Source of the DNA: Ophiura sarsii
Taxonomy: Eukaryota; Echinodermata; Ophiuroidea; Amphilepidida; Ophiuridae
NCBI GenBank assembly: GCA_035610835.1
Contig: CM069446.1
Location: 52,542,934-52,606,933 of the forward strand
Length of the DNA: 64,000 bases
Direction of reading: 5' to 3'
Below, in pieces: positions 12,700 through 24,343 of this stretch. The notes below the pieces were generated by a model. The model was not told the origin of the DNA. It made no database searches and saw only the letters and a list, made by a program, of their open reading frames with translations. The position numbers and the translations under genes were made by a program. The stretch's first letter is position 1; the number at the start of each line of letters is the position of its first letter.

Positions 12700-15600
12700 C
12701 AAAAAAAAGTCGTCAACACGTCAATAATCACGTCATCTGTAAATTCTCTCGTCATCTCGTCAATAATCACGCCATCTGTAAATTATGTTATAATTATCTA
12801 GTCAATAATCACGACATCTGTAAATTAAGTTGCATTTATCTAGTCAATAATCACATCATCCGTAAATTATCTCGTCATCTCGTCCATAATCACGTCATCT
12901 GTAAATTAAGTCGCAATTATCTAGTCAATAATCACGATATCTGTAAATTAAGCCATAAATAATAACATACACATTAAGAACATGATACTGAATTCACAAA
13001 AACACTAATCAAAGAAATCACTCTCAGATTTCATAATTAAAGTCTTTAACAATGTTTTGAATGAATCCACAGATTCTGCAGTTTTTACAGACTCCGGAAG
13101 CTTATTCCATAAGCGAGGTGCAGCACATAGAAAAGAATGTGATCCACAGGATTTTGCAAATCGTGGTTCAGTGAAAAGTATTTTGCTGTTCGAACGCAAT
13201 TGTCTTTCTTGCTTGTATGGAGTTAGAAGATTTGAGATATACAATGGTGACATATTAATAGTTGATCTATATATACATAAATAAGTATTTTGAAGATAAT
13301 TCTGTCCTTTATTGGAAGCGAATGTAGATCTCTTAGAACTGGTGTTGCAATTATCTAGTCAATAGTCACGTCATCTGTAAATTATCTTGTCATCTCGTCA
13401 ATAATCACGTCATCTGTAAATTATGTCGCAATTATCTAGTCAATAATCACGTCATATGTAAATTAAGTCGCAATTATCTAGTCAATAATCACGTCATCTG
13501 TAAATTATCTTGTCATCTCGTCAATAATCACGTCATCTGTAAATGATGTCGCAATTATCTAGTCAATAATCACGTCCTTCTGTAAATTATCTCGCAATTA
13601 TTTAGTCAATAATCATGTCATCTGTAAATTATCTAATCATCTCTTCAGTTATCATGTCATCTGTAAATTATCTTGCAATTATCTAGTCAATAATCACGTT
13701 ATCTTTCAATTAAGTCTCAATTATCTAGTCAATAATCACATCATCTGTAAATTATCTCGTCATCTTGTCAATTATCACGTCATCTGTAAATTATGCCGCG
13801 ATTATCTAGTCATTAATCACGTCATCTGTAAATTATCTCGCAATTATCTAGTCAATAATCACCTCATCTGTAAATTATCTTGTCATCTCGTCAATAATCA
13901 CGTTATCGTAAATTAAGTCTCAATTATCTAGTCAATAATCACGTCATCTCGTCTATTATCTCGTCATCTCATCAATTATCACGTCATCTGTAAATTATAT
14001 CGCAATTATCTAGTCAATAATCGCATCATCTGTAAATGATCTCGTCATCTTGTCATCTCGTCAATAATCAGGCCATCCGTAAATTATCTCGTCATCTCGT
14101 CAATTATCACGTCGTCTGTAAATTATGTCGCAGTTATCTAGTCAATAATCACATCATCTGTAAATTTTCTTGTCATCTCGTCAAAAATCACGTCATCTGT
14201 AAATTATCTCGCAATTATCTAGTCAATAATCACGTCATCTGTAAATTATCTCATCATCTCGTCAATTATCACGTCATCTGTAAATAATCTCGTCATCTCG
14301 TCAATAATCATGTCATCCATAAGTTATCTCATCATCTCGTCAATAATCACGTCAGCTGTAAATTAAGTCGCAATTATCTAGTCAATAATCACGTCATCCG
14401 TAAGTTATCTCGTCATCTCATCAATAATCAAGTCATCTGTAAATTAAGTCACAATTATCTAGTCAATAATCATGTCATCTGCAAATTATCTCGCAATTAT
14501 CTTGTCAATAATCACGTCAACTGTAAATTATCTCGCAATTATCTAGTCAATAATCACCTCATCTGTAAATTATCTTGTCATCTCGTCAATACTCACGTTA
14601 TCTGTAAATTAAGTCTCAATTATCTAGTCAATAATCACGTCATCTTGTCTATTATCTCGTCATCTCATCAATTATCACGTCATCTGTAAATTATATCGCA
14701 ATTATCTAGTCAATAATCGCATCATCTGTAAATTATCTCGTCATCTTGTCATCTCGTCAATAATCAGGCCATCCGTAAATTATCTCGTCATCTCGTCAAT
14801 TATCACGTCATCTGTAAATTATGTCGCAGTTATCTAGTCAATAATCACATCATCTGTAAATTTTCTTGTCATCTCGTCAAAAATCACGTCATCTGTAAAT
14901 TATCTCGCAATTATCTAGTCAATAATCAAGTCATCTGTAAATTATCTCATCATCTCGTAAATTATCTCATCATCTCGTCAATTATCACGTCATCTGTAAA
15001 TAATCTCGTCATCTCGTCAATAATCATGTCATCCATAAGTTATCTCATCATCTCGTCAATAATCACGTCAGCTGTAAATTAAGTCGCAATTATCTAGTCA
15101 ATAATCACATCATCCGTAAATTATGTCTCAATTATCTAGTCAATAATCACGTCATCCGTAAGTTATCTCGTCATCTCATCAATAATCATGTCATCTGTAA
15201 ATTAAGTCACAATTATCTAGTCAATAATCATGTCATCTGCAAATGATCTCGCAATTATCTTGTCAATAATCACGTCATCTGTAAATTATTTTGTCATCTT
15301 GTCAATAATCACATCATCTGTAAATTATGTTGCAATTATCTAGTCAATAATCACGTTATCTGTAAATTATCTCACAATTATCTAGTCAATAATCACGTCA
15401 TCTGTAAATTATCTCGCAATTATTTCATCAATCATCACGTCATCTGTAAGTTATGTCGCAATTATCTAATCAATAATGACGGCATCTGTAAATTATCTTT
15501 CAATTATCTCGTCAATTATTACGTCATCTGTAAATTATCTCGCAATTATCTAGACAATAACTCTCAATTAACTAGTCAATAATCACATCATCTGTAAATT

Positions 15601-15835
15601 ATCTCGTCATCTCATAAATCATCACGTCATCTCATAAATTATCACGTCATCTGTAAGTTATCTTGCAATTATCTAGTCAATAATCACGTCATCTGTAAAT
15701 TATCTAGTCATCTCGTCAATTATCACGTCAAATGTAAATGATGTCGCAATTATCAAGTCAATAATCCCGTCATCTGTAAATTATGTCGCAAATATCTAGT
15801 CATTTTTCTCGTCATGTCATCATCTGGTTAACTCA
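12700..15835 (+). repeat. ~40 bp satellite (AATAATCACGTCATCTGTAA family)
   Basis: Units alternate between AATAATCACGTCATCTGTAA + ATTATCTCGTCATCTCGTC (39 bp) and a longer form with CGCAATTATCTAGTC (about 42 bp). A ~700 bp segment from about 13850 to 14560 is repeated almost unchanged from about 14550 to 15260, so the array grew partly by large block duplication. Many units contain ACGTCA, a CRE half-site core, probably incidental. A LINE fragment interrupts the array at about 12960-13340. Confidence 0.9.
12960..13340 (-). pseudogene. LINE (CR1/L2-like) reverse transcriptase C-terminal fragment
   Basis: An 82-residue frame at 13005-13253 reads PLYISNLLTPYKQERQLRS, then PRFAKSCGSHSFLCAAP, then LWNKLP and a VDSFKTLLKTL tail. 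This order (Y-x-LRS, G-x-x-x-F, AP-x-LWN-x-LP, FK-x-x-LK-x-L) is the usual C-terminus after the reverse transcriptase domain of CR1/L2-type non-LTR retrotransposons. Upstream of it (13254-13340) the frame contains stops, and the catalytic part of the enzyme is absent, so it is a 5'-truncated dead copy inserted in the satellite. Family assignment is from motif memory only. Confidence 0.8.
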
Positions 15836-15840
15836 TCATG

Positions 15841-15858
15841 ATTGATTGATTGATGTAT

Positions 15859-15950
<92 letters not shown>

Positions 15951-16042
15951 TTAATTAATTAATTAATTAATTAATTAATTAATTAATTAATTAATTAATT
16001 AATTAATTAATTAATTAATTAATTAATTAATTAATTAATTAT
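15841..16042. repeat. (TTTA)n followed by (AATT)n microsatellites
   Basis: About 100 bp of ATTT repeats (from ~15855) pass directly into about 90 bp of AATT repeats, flanking the end of the composite block. Purely low complexity. Confidence 0.95.
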
Positions 16043-16577
16043 TTATTTCATTGTTTATTCATTTATTAATATTTATTCATTTTTTATTTTAAAAATTATT
16101 ATTATTATTTTTAGTGCATGAAAACAGCCATTTTTAGGCCTACATGTCAATGTTGTAAAATATAAAAATGAAATTCGCCCTCCCTGTTCACTTTTCTAAT
16201 ACATTAATTAAGGTTGGTTTTAGCGATTGCTGGCCCGATTTTCAACTTGATGTTTTCTATTCTACATGAAGGGTCATCCTTAAACTATTCCAAAGTTTGA
16301 GTTGCATATTTTTAACTCCAATGGTTCTTATTTTAGAAGCACAAGGTGACGGGAAATTTCCCCATTGAGTAGTACACAAACTGTCTGGGTGGTTAACCAC
16401 CTTGGTCAGTAATTCACTGCATTTTGGCCTATTTAAACGTGTAGGGAATATATCTCGCGCCAAACATTTTACAGAAATAATGAGAAAAATATTGGGTTTC
16501 TTATCAAAATATGTTGATTTGAATTGCAAAAAAAGAGCCAAAGTTATCGGAACATCCACCTTTTTATTTATTGTTAA
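16043..16577. other. Non-repetitive AT-rich stretch, no recognised gene
   Basis: Holds a 110-residue minus-strand ORF (16257-16589) that runs into the terminal repeat of the neighbouring element. Its sequence (for example SVKCLARDIFPTRLNRPKC) matches no family I know. I see no splice context or domain and do not call it a gene. Confidence 0.5.
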
Positions 16578-17446
16578 GGGACCGTTCATTATTTATGGTG
16601 GAGGGCGGTTGGGTAAACTATAGGGGGTGGTCATGTAACTTTCATATGTTGAAATAGGGGGGGGGTTCAATGTAACTTTTTTATTCTTGAACAGGGGGGG
16701 TTGTGTAAATTTGTTTAAACTATAAAGATGGTTGTGATTGGAGTGATTTTAGAGGCTATTTTGGAGTGTAAATGCCATTTTTTTCTGCGCTTCGCGCATA
16801 TTTTCTTAAAACCTATCAACTTCAAAAGCTTTTACTATGAGACGACTTCTGGACAGCAAATCGACGATATGGTGGAAAAACATCTATATATTATTAATCA
16901 TCAACGGTCGAGACGTTAGAGCCACAGGGTGTATAATGTTACAAAATCCAATTTCATGATTTAAAAATGTGATTTATTGTATGCTTTTCACCTCATCTCT
17001 GCTTTGCACCAATGCTCACAAAAGTAGAACATTTCACTGGATTATACGTTTCTGCTCAGAATGTTCTAACTTATTCGGGTTATAAAGACTCACAAAACCA
17101 CCCAAAATGTATAAATATGAAGAAAAAAATCCAACTCGCTACGTTCGCCATTACTAATTTCACACAATAAAAAGAAGGGGCATCATAATTTAAAATTATT
17201 GGCCGTTCAGATAGGGCACAAACAAAATTTGCCAACGTATCCATGAACAAAATTCCAATGAAGACAGCCCCAAGTATGTTACAAGTTGATTTTTTTAGGG
17301 GAGAGGGTTGTGTAAAAAGCTACTGGTTAGCAGGGGGGGGGGTCATGTAATTTTCAGTTTCAGCTGTAGGGGGGGTTAGGTAATTTTAACATACAAGTCT
17401 CGAATTTGTCCCAACCCGCCCTCCACCATAAATAATGAACGGTCCC
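16578..17446. mobile_element. PIF/Harbinger-like non-autonomous DNA element
   Basis: Inverted termini GGGACCGTTCATTATTTATG (left) and CATAAATAATGAACGGTCCC (right), continuing into GTGGAGGGCGG and its complement. Both ends are flanked by TAA (16575-16577 and 17447-17449), matching the three-base TWA target duplications of PIF/Harbinger elements. The 869 bp interior has G-runs and AT-rich sequence but no transposase. Confidence 0.85.
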
Positions 17447-17806
17447 TAAAGTGCTCTCATATCCTCCTTTTCCAAAAAAGTTCACTGACGAGAATTTCGG
17501 AGAAACAATATCTATGGAGAAACTCAGTTATTAATATTAATATTATTCAGTTGTAACTCCTTTTTTTTGGTACCAATGTAGGCCTACCTTTTTGGGGGTA
17601 CCAATGCCGACCTTTTCCAGAAAAAACGCCCCCCTCCCCTCCTAAAAAAATCCTGCTTACGGGTCAGCTAGAAGGCAGGGCACCATCTACTGACGACATA
17701 GTGCTAAATAAATTACAGTAGTGGACTTGTCTAGTTCATTATCTTCTATAATAGTTAGTTCTTACCCCGGTTCTTACCACTTTTGTTTTTATATTCTGTC
17801 CCGTCC

Positions 17807-17843
17807 CTGATGAAGGATGGTATATCCACTTGAAACGTTGGTC
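17807..17843 (+). ncRNA. Hammerhead-ribozyme-like core (Penelope-type)
   Basis: CTGATGA (17807-17813) is followed 18 bases later by GAAAC (17832-17836), then a GTTG tetraloop and GTC (17841-17843). This is the layout of minimal type I hammerheads with a tiny stem III described from Penelope-like retroelements. Stem II is imperfect (GGAT with ATCC around GGTAT), and I could not pair a convincing stem I, so it may be a decayed copy. No Penelope protein is visible nearby. Confidence 0.45.
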
Positions 17844-18200
17844 TTTATTGTTACGTTATTTTTTTATTTTTTTATAATACAAAGCAATTTGTATTGCTTG
17901 TCCAGTGCATTTCCGTGTTATTGTTAATTTCTCAGTGTTTTATCGCGTTATTCTCCCTCGCCGTTGCCTGTTGAAACAACAGGCTGTTTCCCCACACCCA
18001 GTCTTTGCACACAGATAGTCCTTTGCATCAGTTTATTTTACTTGGCCTATAAAATATAATTTTAATACCGATAGCACTTAATTTCCATGAATTTACACAG
18101 ATGCAAATTCTGTCATGAAAAACAGAAGGTGACAACGCGATGTAATTTCTTGTGTGTGCAACATTTTTGGGATTTAGATGGAATACTAAAAATGATAACC

Positions 18201-18272
18201 CTCCCAGACGGGGAATTGAACCCCGGTCTCCCGCGTGACAGGCGGGGATACTCACCACTATACTATCTAGGA
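18201..18272 (-). tRNA. tRNA-Asp (anticodon GTC)
   Basis: The reverse complement gives a full 72-nt cloverleaf. The acceptor TCCTAGA pairs with TCTGGGA (one G-T). The D-arm contains TAGTATAGTGGTGAGTA, the anticodon arm is CCCGC-CTGTCAC-GCGGG with anticodon GTC, and the T-arm is CGGGG-TTCAATT-CCCCG with discriminator G. The internal A and B boxes are intact. About eight bases past the 3' end on the minus strand is a run of five T (18188-18192), a Pol III terminator. The sequence is nearly the animal tRNA-Asp consensus, so I take it as a functional gene rather than a SINE head. Confidence 0.95.
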
Positions 18273-18569
18273 CTTGGTCGAATTTGCGGAGTAATTATTA
18301 GCAAATTCAACAATTTTTAGCTGACTGAGAAATGTGTACGTAGCAGGGTACGTAGTAAAAACCGGGCGTAAAAACACAGAACACAGATAATATTTATAAT
18401 TCGTTCAAATTGATTCACCACCCTTAGTTTACATTTGTTAATCAGCATAAATCACGAAATATTCGTCCGAAATGTTGTCTCTTTTTCCAATCGCAAATAA
18501 ATCCCTAGTTGTACGCTCTATCTATTTATCTGGTGAAGTACTATGTACATTCCTCTCGGTTAAAAGTAA

Positions 18570-18860
18570 AGTCGTATGATTCCATTGGCGGAGCCAGGGG
18601 GGGCCTGGGGGGCACGTGCCCCCCGGGTCCCTGGCACCCAAAAAAAAAAAAGGAGAAGAAAAAGAAAGAAAAAGGAGAAGAAAAAGAAAGAAAAAGGAGA
18701 AAAAGGAAGAAAGAAAGAGAAATAGTAGAGGGTATAAAGTTCTTTATTTGTTACATAGTAAGTTTCCATGCCCCCATCCCTTATTTTGTACGTTCCCGGC
18801 ACAGATCCCGGCATATCAAAGCAATAATGGCGTAGCCAGAGGGTTAAGAAGGGGCCGACC
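18570..18860. repeat. GGCGGAGCCAGG repeat with purine-rich tract
   Basis: TTGGCGGAGCCAGGGGGGG and CACGTGCCCCCC open an element whose reverse-oriented end-like motif CCTGGCTACGCC appears at ~20602. A purine tract of AAGAAAAAGGAG units runs 18640-18725, and GGCGTAGCCAGAG recurs at 18829. The related CAGTGGCGTAGCTA ends occur in the MITE at 47522. The ORFs over the purine tract are composition artefacts. Confidence 0.6.
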
Positions 18861-18984
18861 GCTCCTTCTCCCCTGTCACCCAATATTGCCATTGTCGCCT
18901 CAATTTTGATAAGAGAAATCACATTTAAATTATGACGTTCAAATACAAAGATAGCATTTTTCGTTGTATGTGCCCCTTCCCAAA

Positions 18985-19825
18985 AAAGAAATTCATTGCA
19001 AATTAAGACGATAGTTTGAAGCCAAAATGTATTTCAATCCTAGCAAAAGCGGGTAAAATAGCAAAACATTTAACAATAAAAGCAGTGTCATAAGGCCAAA
19101 ATATATCTCAAATGTGGCAAATAAGTATAAAGAAGCCGGGGTTTTCGTAAAAAATAAAAATAAAATTTGACATTTTAATAGAAGCAACAATGTATCTCAA
19201 TCTTGCCAAAATTAATGTAAAGAAGTCAATTTTGCGTGGTTGGTATCTCAATCGCGGCACAATTTATGTAAAATAGCCCAAAAAAATTCGCGCGCTACGC
19301 GCGCACGTGACATGAACGTTAACTTTAATTTTGGAATCTAATTTTAAGACAAAATGTATCTCAATCATGACAAAATTAGTTAGTGTTGAGAAGCCAATAT
19401 TTCGCGCGTTTTGCTCATGTGCCTCGAAATCATGATTTGCTTTAGTTTTTAAGCTTGTATACCATCGATATATAATTGGCAAAATATGTAGAATAGCAAA
19501 AAAAATTGCGCGCTACGCACGCACATGCCTCAAACGATAAGACTTGGGACCAGTCCTTGTGTGACTTCATTTCTTGTTGTCCGTTTCGGGAGAGCCCGAA
19601 GGCCGAGCGGGTGAGTGAAGCGTGGGTGAAGGGTGGGTGGATGTTTTAGAACCTCAAAATATTTACATTTCTTTTTAGAAGCTTGTTATCAGCAAAAAAA
19701 GTCGCTCAATGATGACAAAATTAGTGTAAAATATGCAATTTTGCGCGCTAAGCTCGCATGAACCTTCAAACATTACATTTAGCTTCATAACAAATTAGTA
19801 TCAAATGTTGTGCGCTACGCGCTAA
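18985..19825. repeat. Degenerate tandem repeat with GCGCGCTACGCGCGC motifs
   Basis: Diverged units share AAAATGTATCTCAATC, GCAAAATTA, GTAAAATAGC and GCGCGCTACGCGCGCAC, spaced roughly 100-170 bp. Related text (GGCGCGCAAGCGCGC) is seen again at 22733-22750. No coding potential recognised. Confidence 0.65.
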
Positions 19826-20410
19826 TTAGAGAATAATTACTGCGTAACAACTGTTTTCGTGAATTTGTTTTAAAATCAGAGGTTTTTGTTCTGGTCTGAG
19901 GAATTGTCCCGAGGGGCGCAGCCCCCGAGGGACAATTCCGAATGACCAGAACAAAACCCGAGGATTTCAAAACAAATTCACGAAAACAGTTGTTAAGCAG
20001 TCATTATTCTCATTCATTACTGAAAAAGATGCATATTTTATCCAAATCGTTGATTTGTACCGATATAATCTTGCAAATAATTAATTAGTTTTCTGTTTAT
20101 TTTGTCCACCCCTTCTTAGTTATTGAAACAGTCCAAGTCGGGTCATCCCCTCATTAACATTTTTATTATTCAACCAATCAGAAATAAGCTTTAATCGTGT
20201 TTCCTCATAACTCATTGAATATTCAGTTTAGGGGCGTGAGGCGTTAATTTGATTGGTCGGTCAGTGAGCAAAACAATGGAACACTTTGGCGCAGTACTTT
20301 CGGGCAATTATTAGTAACCCGCGCTCGGCGTGCGCGTTCTCATCTAACGATTAATTTGATTGGAACGCACTTGGTACGCAGCTATCGCGATTATTCATGA
20401 AGTAATGAAT
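19826..20410 (+). mobile_element. Single copy of the fold-back element arm
   Basis: Begins TTAGAGAATAATTACTGCG and ends ATTCATGAAGTAATGAAT, matching 3927-4504 over its whole length with scattered differences. It includes the internal hairpin (AACAACTGTTTTCGTGAATT and complement, with GAATTGTCCC in the loop). It shows that the 1,156 bp palindrome is a dimer of a ~580 bp mobile unit. No transposase. Confidence 0.85.
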
Positions 20411-22875
20411 GTGACTTCAAACATTAACTTTATCTTAATGAAACTTTTATGAAGGCAAGCCTCAATCATAGCAAAACTGTAAAATAGCAAATTTTAAAAT
20501 AGCACACTTTAAGGTATCAGGTCACTTTTTTTCTTTACTTCGTCAATTTATAGGTATCTGATTAATATTCATCCGACCCTGAGTGCCCCCCGGATAAAAT
20601 AATCCTGGCTACGCCTATGATGATGGTGCAAAGGGTGCGAGCAGGAACACGATATCCATTATACAGGTGAAGGGGTGCTGGTAGATGGTGCAACTCGCAC
20701 TGAATGAGGATGAGTATATGAAGTCCATGGTAATATTAGGGTGTGTTCATAAATACCTTGGTGGGTGGCGGGTTGGAAAAAATGGAGGGGGATCAGAAGG
20801 AAAACAAGGTATTTAAAAAAAACTGGACGGGGGAGATAGAAGATTGTTGAAAGTTCAAGAACAGACATTAACAAACAGCGTTGCTACTATGTTTCCTAAC
20901 AATTTAACTCTAAGGGATTCAAAAGTGTTTTTGATATCAAATGAAAGGTCCCATTTCTCATTACACTGATGATGCCCTTAAATCTAGAATAGGGTCAACA
21001 ATTTAAGACGTATGGTTAACATTGATGAAGAAGTTGGATTGGGGTAATTAAAGTTGTATGGTGGACACCGAATCATTCAGAAATATTATAAGGACACATT
21101 GAGAAATAGGTTATGTAAAACTTTTTTTATGAAAGACTGGTACCTTCTGTTTAAAGTTTGAAAATGAAAATAGGCTTATCCATTTTATTTGCGGCGGTTT
21201 TAGACTTTGCTAAACATGCTCAGCATTATCAGTCCCGGGCATCAGTGCACGCAGTGTACGTATACAACACACTGACCCATCTGCAGGCCGTCAGCTACGC
21301 GGAAATCTCTGCACAACGCATGTATACCATACGCCAACATTTCCACCCTGAAAGTACGTTGTGAAATTGCCGTTTTTTGGTCGAAGTCATGACTAAATTA
21401 TTATGAAACTCCAGAATTTATCGCAAATGATGTGTATTATAAAAACAATCGATGACAGAAAATAAATTTATTGATAAATGTGGATTTTTAAGGGGCTGAA
21501 GTCGACAGGTTTTCTAGCGATACGTCATTGGGAAAACTACGCATCGCAAACAGTCGCGATTTAAACAAATTGTTGACACTTTTTAGAGGTGAATAATGAT
21601 TTTTAAAATAGTTTAGCCAATAATCTGAGAAGAGTTAGAATCTACAGATTTTTTAACTAAATAGAGGAGGGTGTACACTTTTATTTGGTACCTTGGCCAA
21701 TGTTCAAGTTTTACAACAAGTATTTTTCTTATTTATTTTGAAATATTTACCAAGTTATTTGGAGATTTGATGAGGTATTCATCTCAGTCAATCAAACAAA
21801 GGCATTCAAGCCGTAGCGTTGTATTATTCCATGATGGTTTTAGATTACATATTCTTGGTGAAATTATACACCGATATGGCTTGAAAAATAACATACCAGT
21901 ATATAATTTCCTACGAGAATTGAAATCTGATGATCCAGTATCAAACAACAACGTCCAAAATGTCTCAAGAAATATTCCAAAATGTCTCCGGCCGTCCATA
22001 CCATCGATGTACTGCATTGCACTAACAGTGCATGGCAAAGGTCGAGGGGTTGTTGCCATATCATTGGGCTAATCATATTGAAGGGTTCACCTAGACTGTA
22101 ACTCTCAGCCGCCCTCTTATGTCGCTATCTTGCAGGCTCCGATATTTGTACAGCTTTAGCGTCCGTACGGTAATATTGATGACTGGGGGATGTAGCCTAG
22201 GGTTCGCCATAATCATTGGGCTAATTGCTGAGAGCCAAGGCAACACGGAACAAAGAGGCCGTGCCGTGGCCGTGGACTCAGTGACTCAGTATATTACTAA
22301 ATCATATAATATAATACAAAATAGCATCCAAATAGCTTAGTATATTACTAAATGGCATCCAAATAGCTGAAATAACTTACTGTGTCCTCTTACCTTCATA
22401 TTATAACAATATCAATTACATTTTACAACAAAATCGCTTCAGAAGATGATTAATGCAAGTTATTAGCAAATAGCAAATGCCGCGAATTTTAGGGGTTTGT
22501 GAAAAGGTTACGACTTAGAAACGTCGTTTCAAATGACGGGCTCGTCATCTCCCCCGTCAAAAATGTCCTCCAAAAGGGGGATGACAAACAAATTGGTACG
22601 CGTACGATCAACAACAAAAGTCCAATTTAAGCATAAAAAGGCAATTTTTTCACACTGTGCACACATTTATAACTAAATATATAAGTTTAATTAGACCAAA
22701 TGTTGACAGTTTTAGCATAAAACATTTAAATTTGGCGCGCAAGCGCGCATTTTCACACCAAATTAGTTGGTATTAGACCAAATTTGACCATTTAAGCGTA
22801 ATAAAATGGCACAAAAAACGCACGCATAATTTTTTTCATGCCCCCCCTAAAAAAGTGCTTGCCCCCCACACCAAA
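20411..22875. other. Mostly single-copy region with unrecognised ORFs
   Basis: Two forward ORFs stand out. A 68-residue frame (21158-21364) has a hydrophobic start (MKMKIGLSILFAAVLDFA) like a signal peptide and more balanced codon use than its surroundings. A 133-residue frame (21671-22072) has no domain I know. Neither shows a convincing splice site or promoter. The end of the region (22680-22860) has GGCGCGCAAGCGCGC repeat text and a CCCCCC-bounded repeat end near 22845-22890. I cannot assign a gene here. Confidence 0.35.
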
Positions 22876-22889
22876 TTATGAGGCTGGTG

Positions 22890-23730
22890 CCGCCACTGTG
22901 ACTGAAATGGCTGAAATGGCTGAAATGGCTGAAAATGGCTGAAATGGAAACGAAAGAAACGAATGAAACGAATGAAACGAATGAAACGAATGAAAAGAAA
23001 GAAATGAATGAAATAGCTGAAATGAATTAAATGAAAGAAATGAAAGAAATGGATGAAATGGCTGAAACGAACGAAACAAATGGCTGAAACGAACGAAACG
23101 AACGAAACGACTGAAACGAATGAAACGAATGAAACGAATGAAACGAATGAAACGAATGAAACGAATGAAACGAATGAAACGAATGAAACGAATGAAACGA
23201 ATGAAACGAATGAAACGAATGAAACGAATGAAACGAATGAAACGAATGAAACGAAAGAAACGAATGAAACGAATGAAACGAATGAAACGAAAGAAACGAA
23301 TGAAACGAATGAAACGAATGAAACGAATGAAACTAATGAAACGAATGAAACGAATGAAACGAATGAAACGACTGAAATGAAAGAAATGAAAGAAATGAAT
23401 GAAATAGCTGAAATGAATGAAATGAAAGAAATGGATGAAATGGCTGAAACGAACGAAACGAACGAAACAAATGGCTGAAACGACTGAAACGACTGAAACG
23501 ACTGAAACGACTGAAACGACTGAAACGACTGAAACGACTGAAACGAATGAAACGAATGAAACGAATGAAACGAATGAAACGAATGAAACGAATGAAACGA
23601 ATGAAACGAATGAAACGAATGAAACGAATGATATGAATGATATGAAATTAATGACATTAATGACATTTATGAATGAAATTAATGAATTTAATGAAATTAA
23701 TGAAATTAATGAGGTGAACTAAATCATAAA
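22890..23730. repeat. 9 bp minisatellite (AATGAAACG)n
   Basis: Long near-perfect array of nine-base units, AATGAAACG in the centre (about 23115-23370 and 23545-23630) with ACTGAAACG and AATGAAATG variants at the edges, decaying into GAAATTAAT after 23640. Because the period is a multiple of three, several frames stay open (repeats of NET, MKR or FVS residues, up to 276 residues on the minus strand). These are by-products of the repeat. Confidence 0.95.
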
Positions 23731-23935
23731 TGTATGAAGTAAACTAAATGAATGAGGAACAAATGAATGAGTGAACGAAATAAATGAAATGAACGAAATG
23801 AACGAAATGGACAAAATGAAAAAAAATGAACAAATTGAAACAAAATGAATTATTTATTAACAAAATAAGCAAATTGCATGAAATGAAAGAAATGAAAGAT
23901 ATGACAGAGGTGAATGAAAGAGGACGTGTATGAAA

Positions 23936-24016
23936 TGTTTGAAATGTTTGAAATGTTTGAAATGTTTGAAATGTTTAAAATGTTTGAAATGTTTGAAATG
24001 TTTGAAATGTTTGAAA
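23936..24016. repeat. 9 bp minisatellite (AAATGTTTG)n and adjacent poly-C tract
   Basis: About nine copies of AAATGTTTG. It is followed at about 24091-24128 by an almost pure C run of over 30 bases, shortly upstream of the inferred VAMP promoter. The C-run could form G-quadruplex or i-motif structure. Confidence 0.93.
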
Positions 24017-24089
24017 TTTTCCTGAAACCAGAGAGATGTTAATACTGAAACCATGTTTGTTAAAGCTTGAATGAACAACATGTGTCCCC

Positions 24090-24128
<39 letters not shown>

Positions 24129-24315
24129 ACCCCGTGCCTTTGTCCTTTTATATAGATCCGATAAAAATCAACGAAAACAGCCACCACTGCACCACACCGA
24201 AAATCAAATCGAAATCTGAACTGCCACACACCGTCGTGAAAGCTGAAAGGGCGACAACTCGCGATCAGTTTGTCAATTTTTGTAAAGGTCGATCACGCAA
24301 TGTCCCGGATGACAC

Positions 24316-24343
24316 TGACGTCATTTGCCAAAATCGCCATCTT
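24316..24343 (+). promoter_or_regulatory. CRE and YY1-type sites at the VAMP promoter
   Basis: A full palindromic cAMP response element, TGACGTCA, lies at 24316-24323 and CGCCATCTT (reverse complement AAGATGGCG, the YY1 core) at 24335-24343. These are about 64-92 bases before the exon 1 splice donor. Such paired sites are typical of short TATA-less promoters, and CpG is locally enriched (24225-24325). The transcription start should lie close by; this is inferred from motif position only. Confidence 0.55.

Larger units (their letters stand above)
5365..15840. mobile_element. Giant composite element with inverted flanks and internal satellites
   Basis: The left flank (5365-5598) and the segment at about 12540-12760 are reverse complements at roughly 85% by eye, over more than 200 bp. 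Shared parts include AATAACTGGCAAAAAA, ACTTAATACCACTGA and TCATGGGTTAC. Between them lies the hairpin-monomer satellite; outside the right copy lies a ~40 bp satellite of which the left side has only one partial unit. The block starts CATGATGA and ends TCATCATG. This suggests a TIR element that gained internal and subterminal satellites, or a segmental inversion inside an array. No transposase ORF was found. Confidence 0.6.

Noticed and set aside
18509..18922. Lys/Glu-rich ORFs and their minus-strand Phe/Leu-rich partner
   Set aside because: Translation of an AAGAAAAAGGAG purine tract inside a dispersed repeat.
22836..23722. Long ORFs (up to 276 residues) of NET, MKR, FVS or FHS repeats
   Set aside because: Produced by a 9 bp minisatellite whose period is a multiple of three; open in several frames on both strands with no other protein features.
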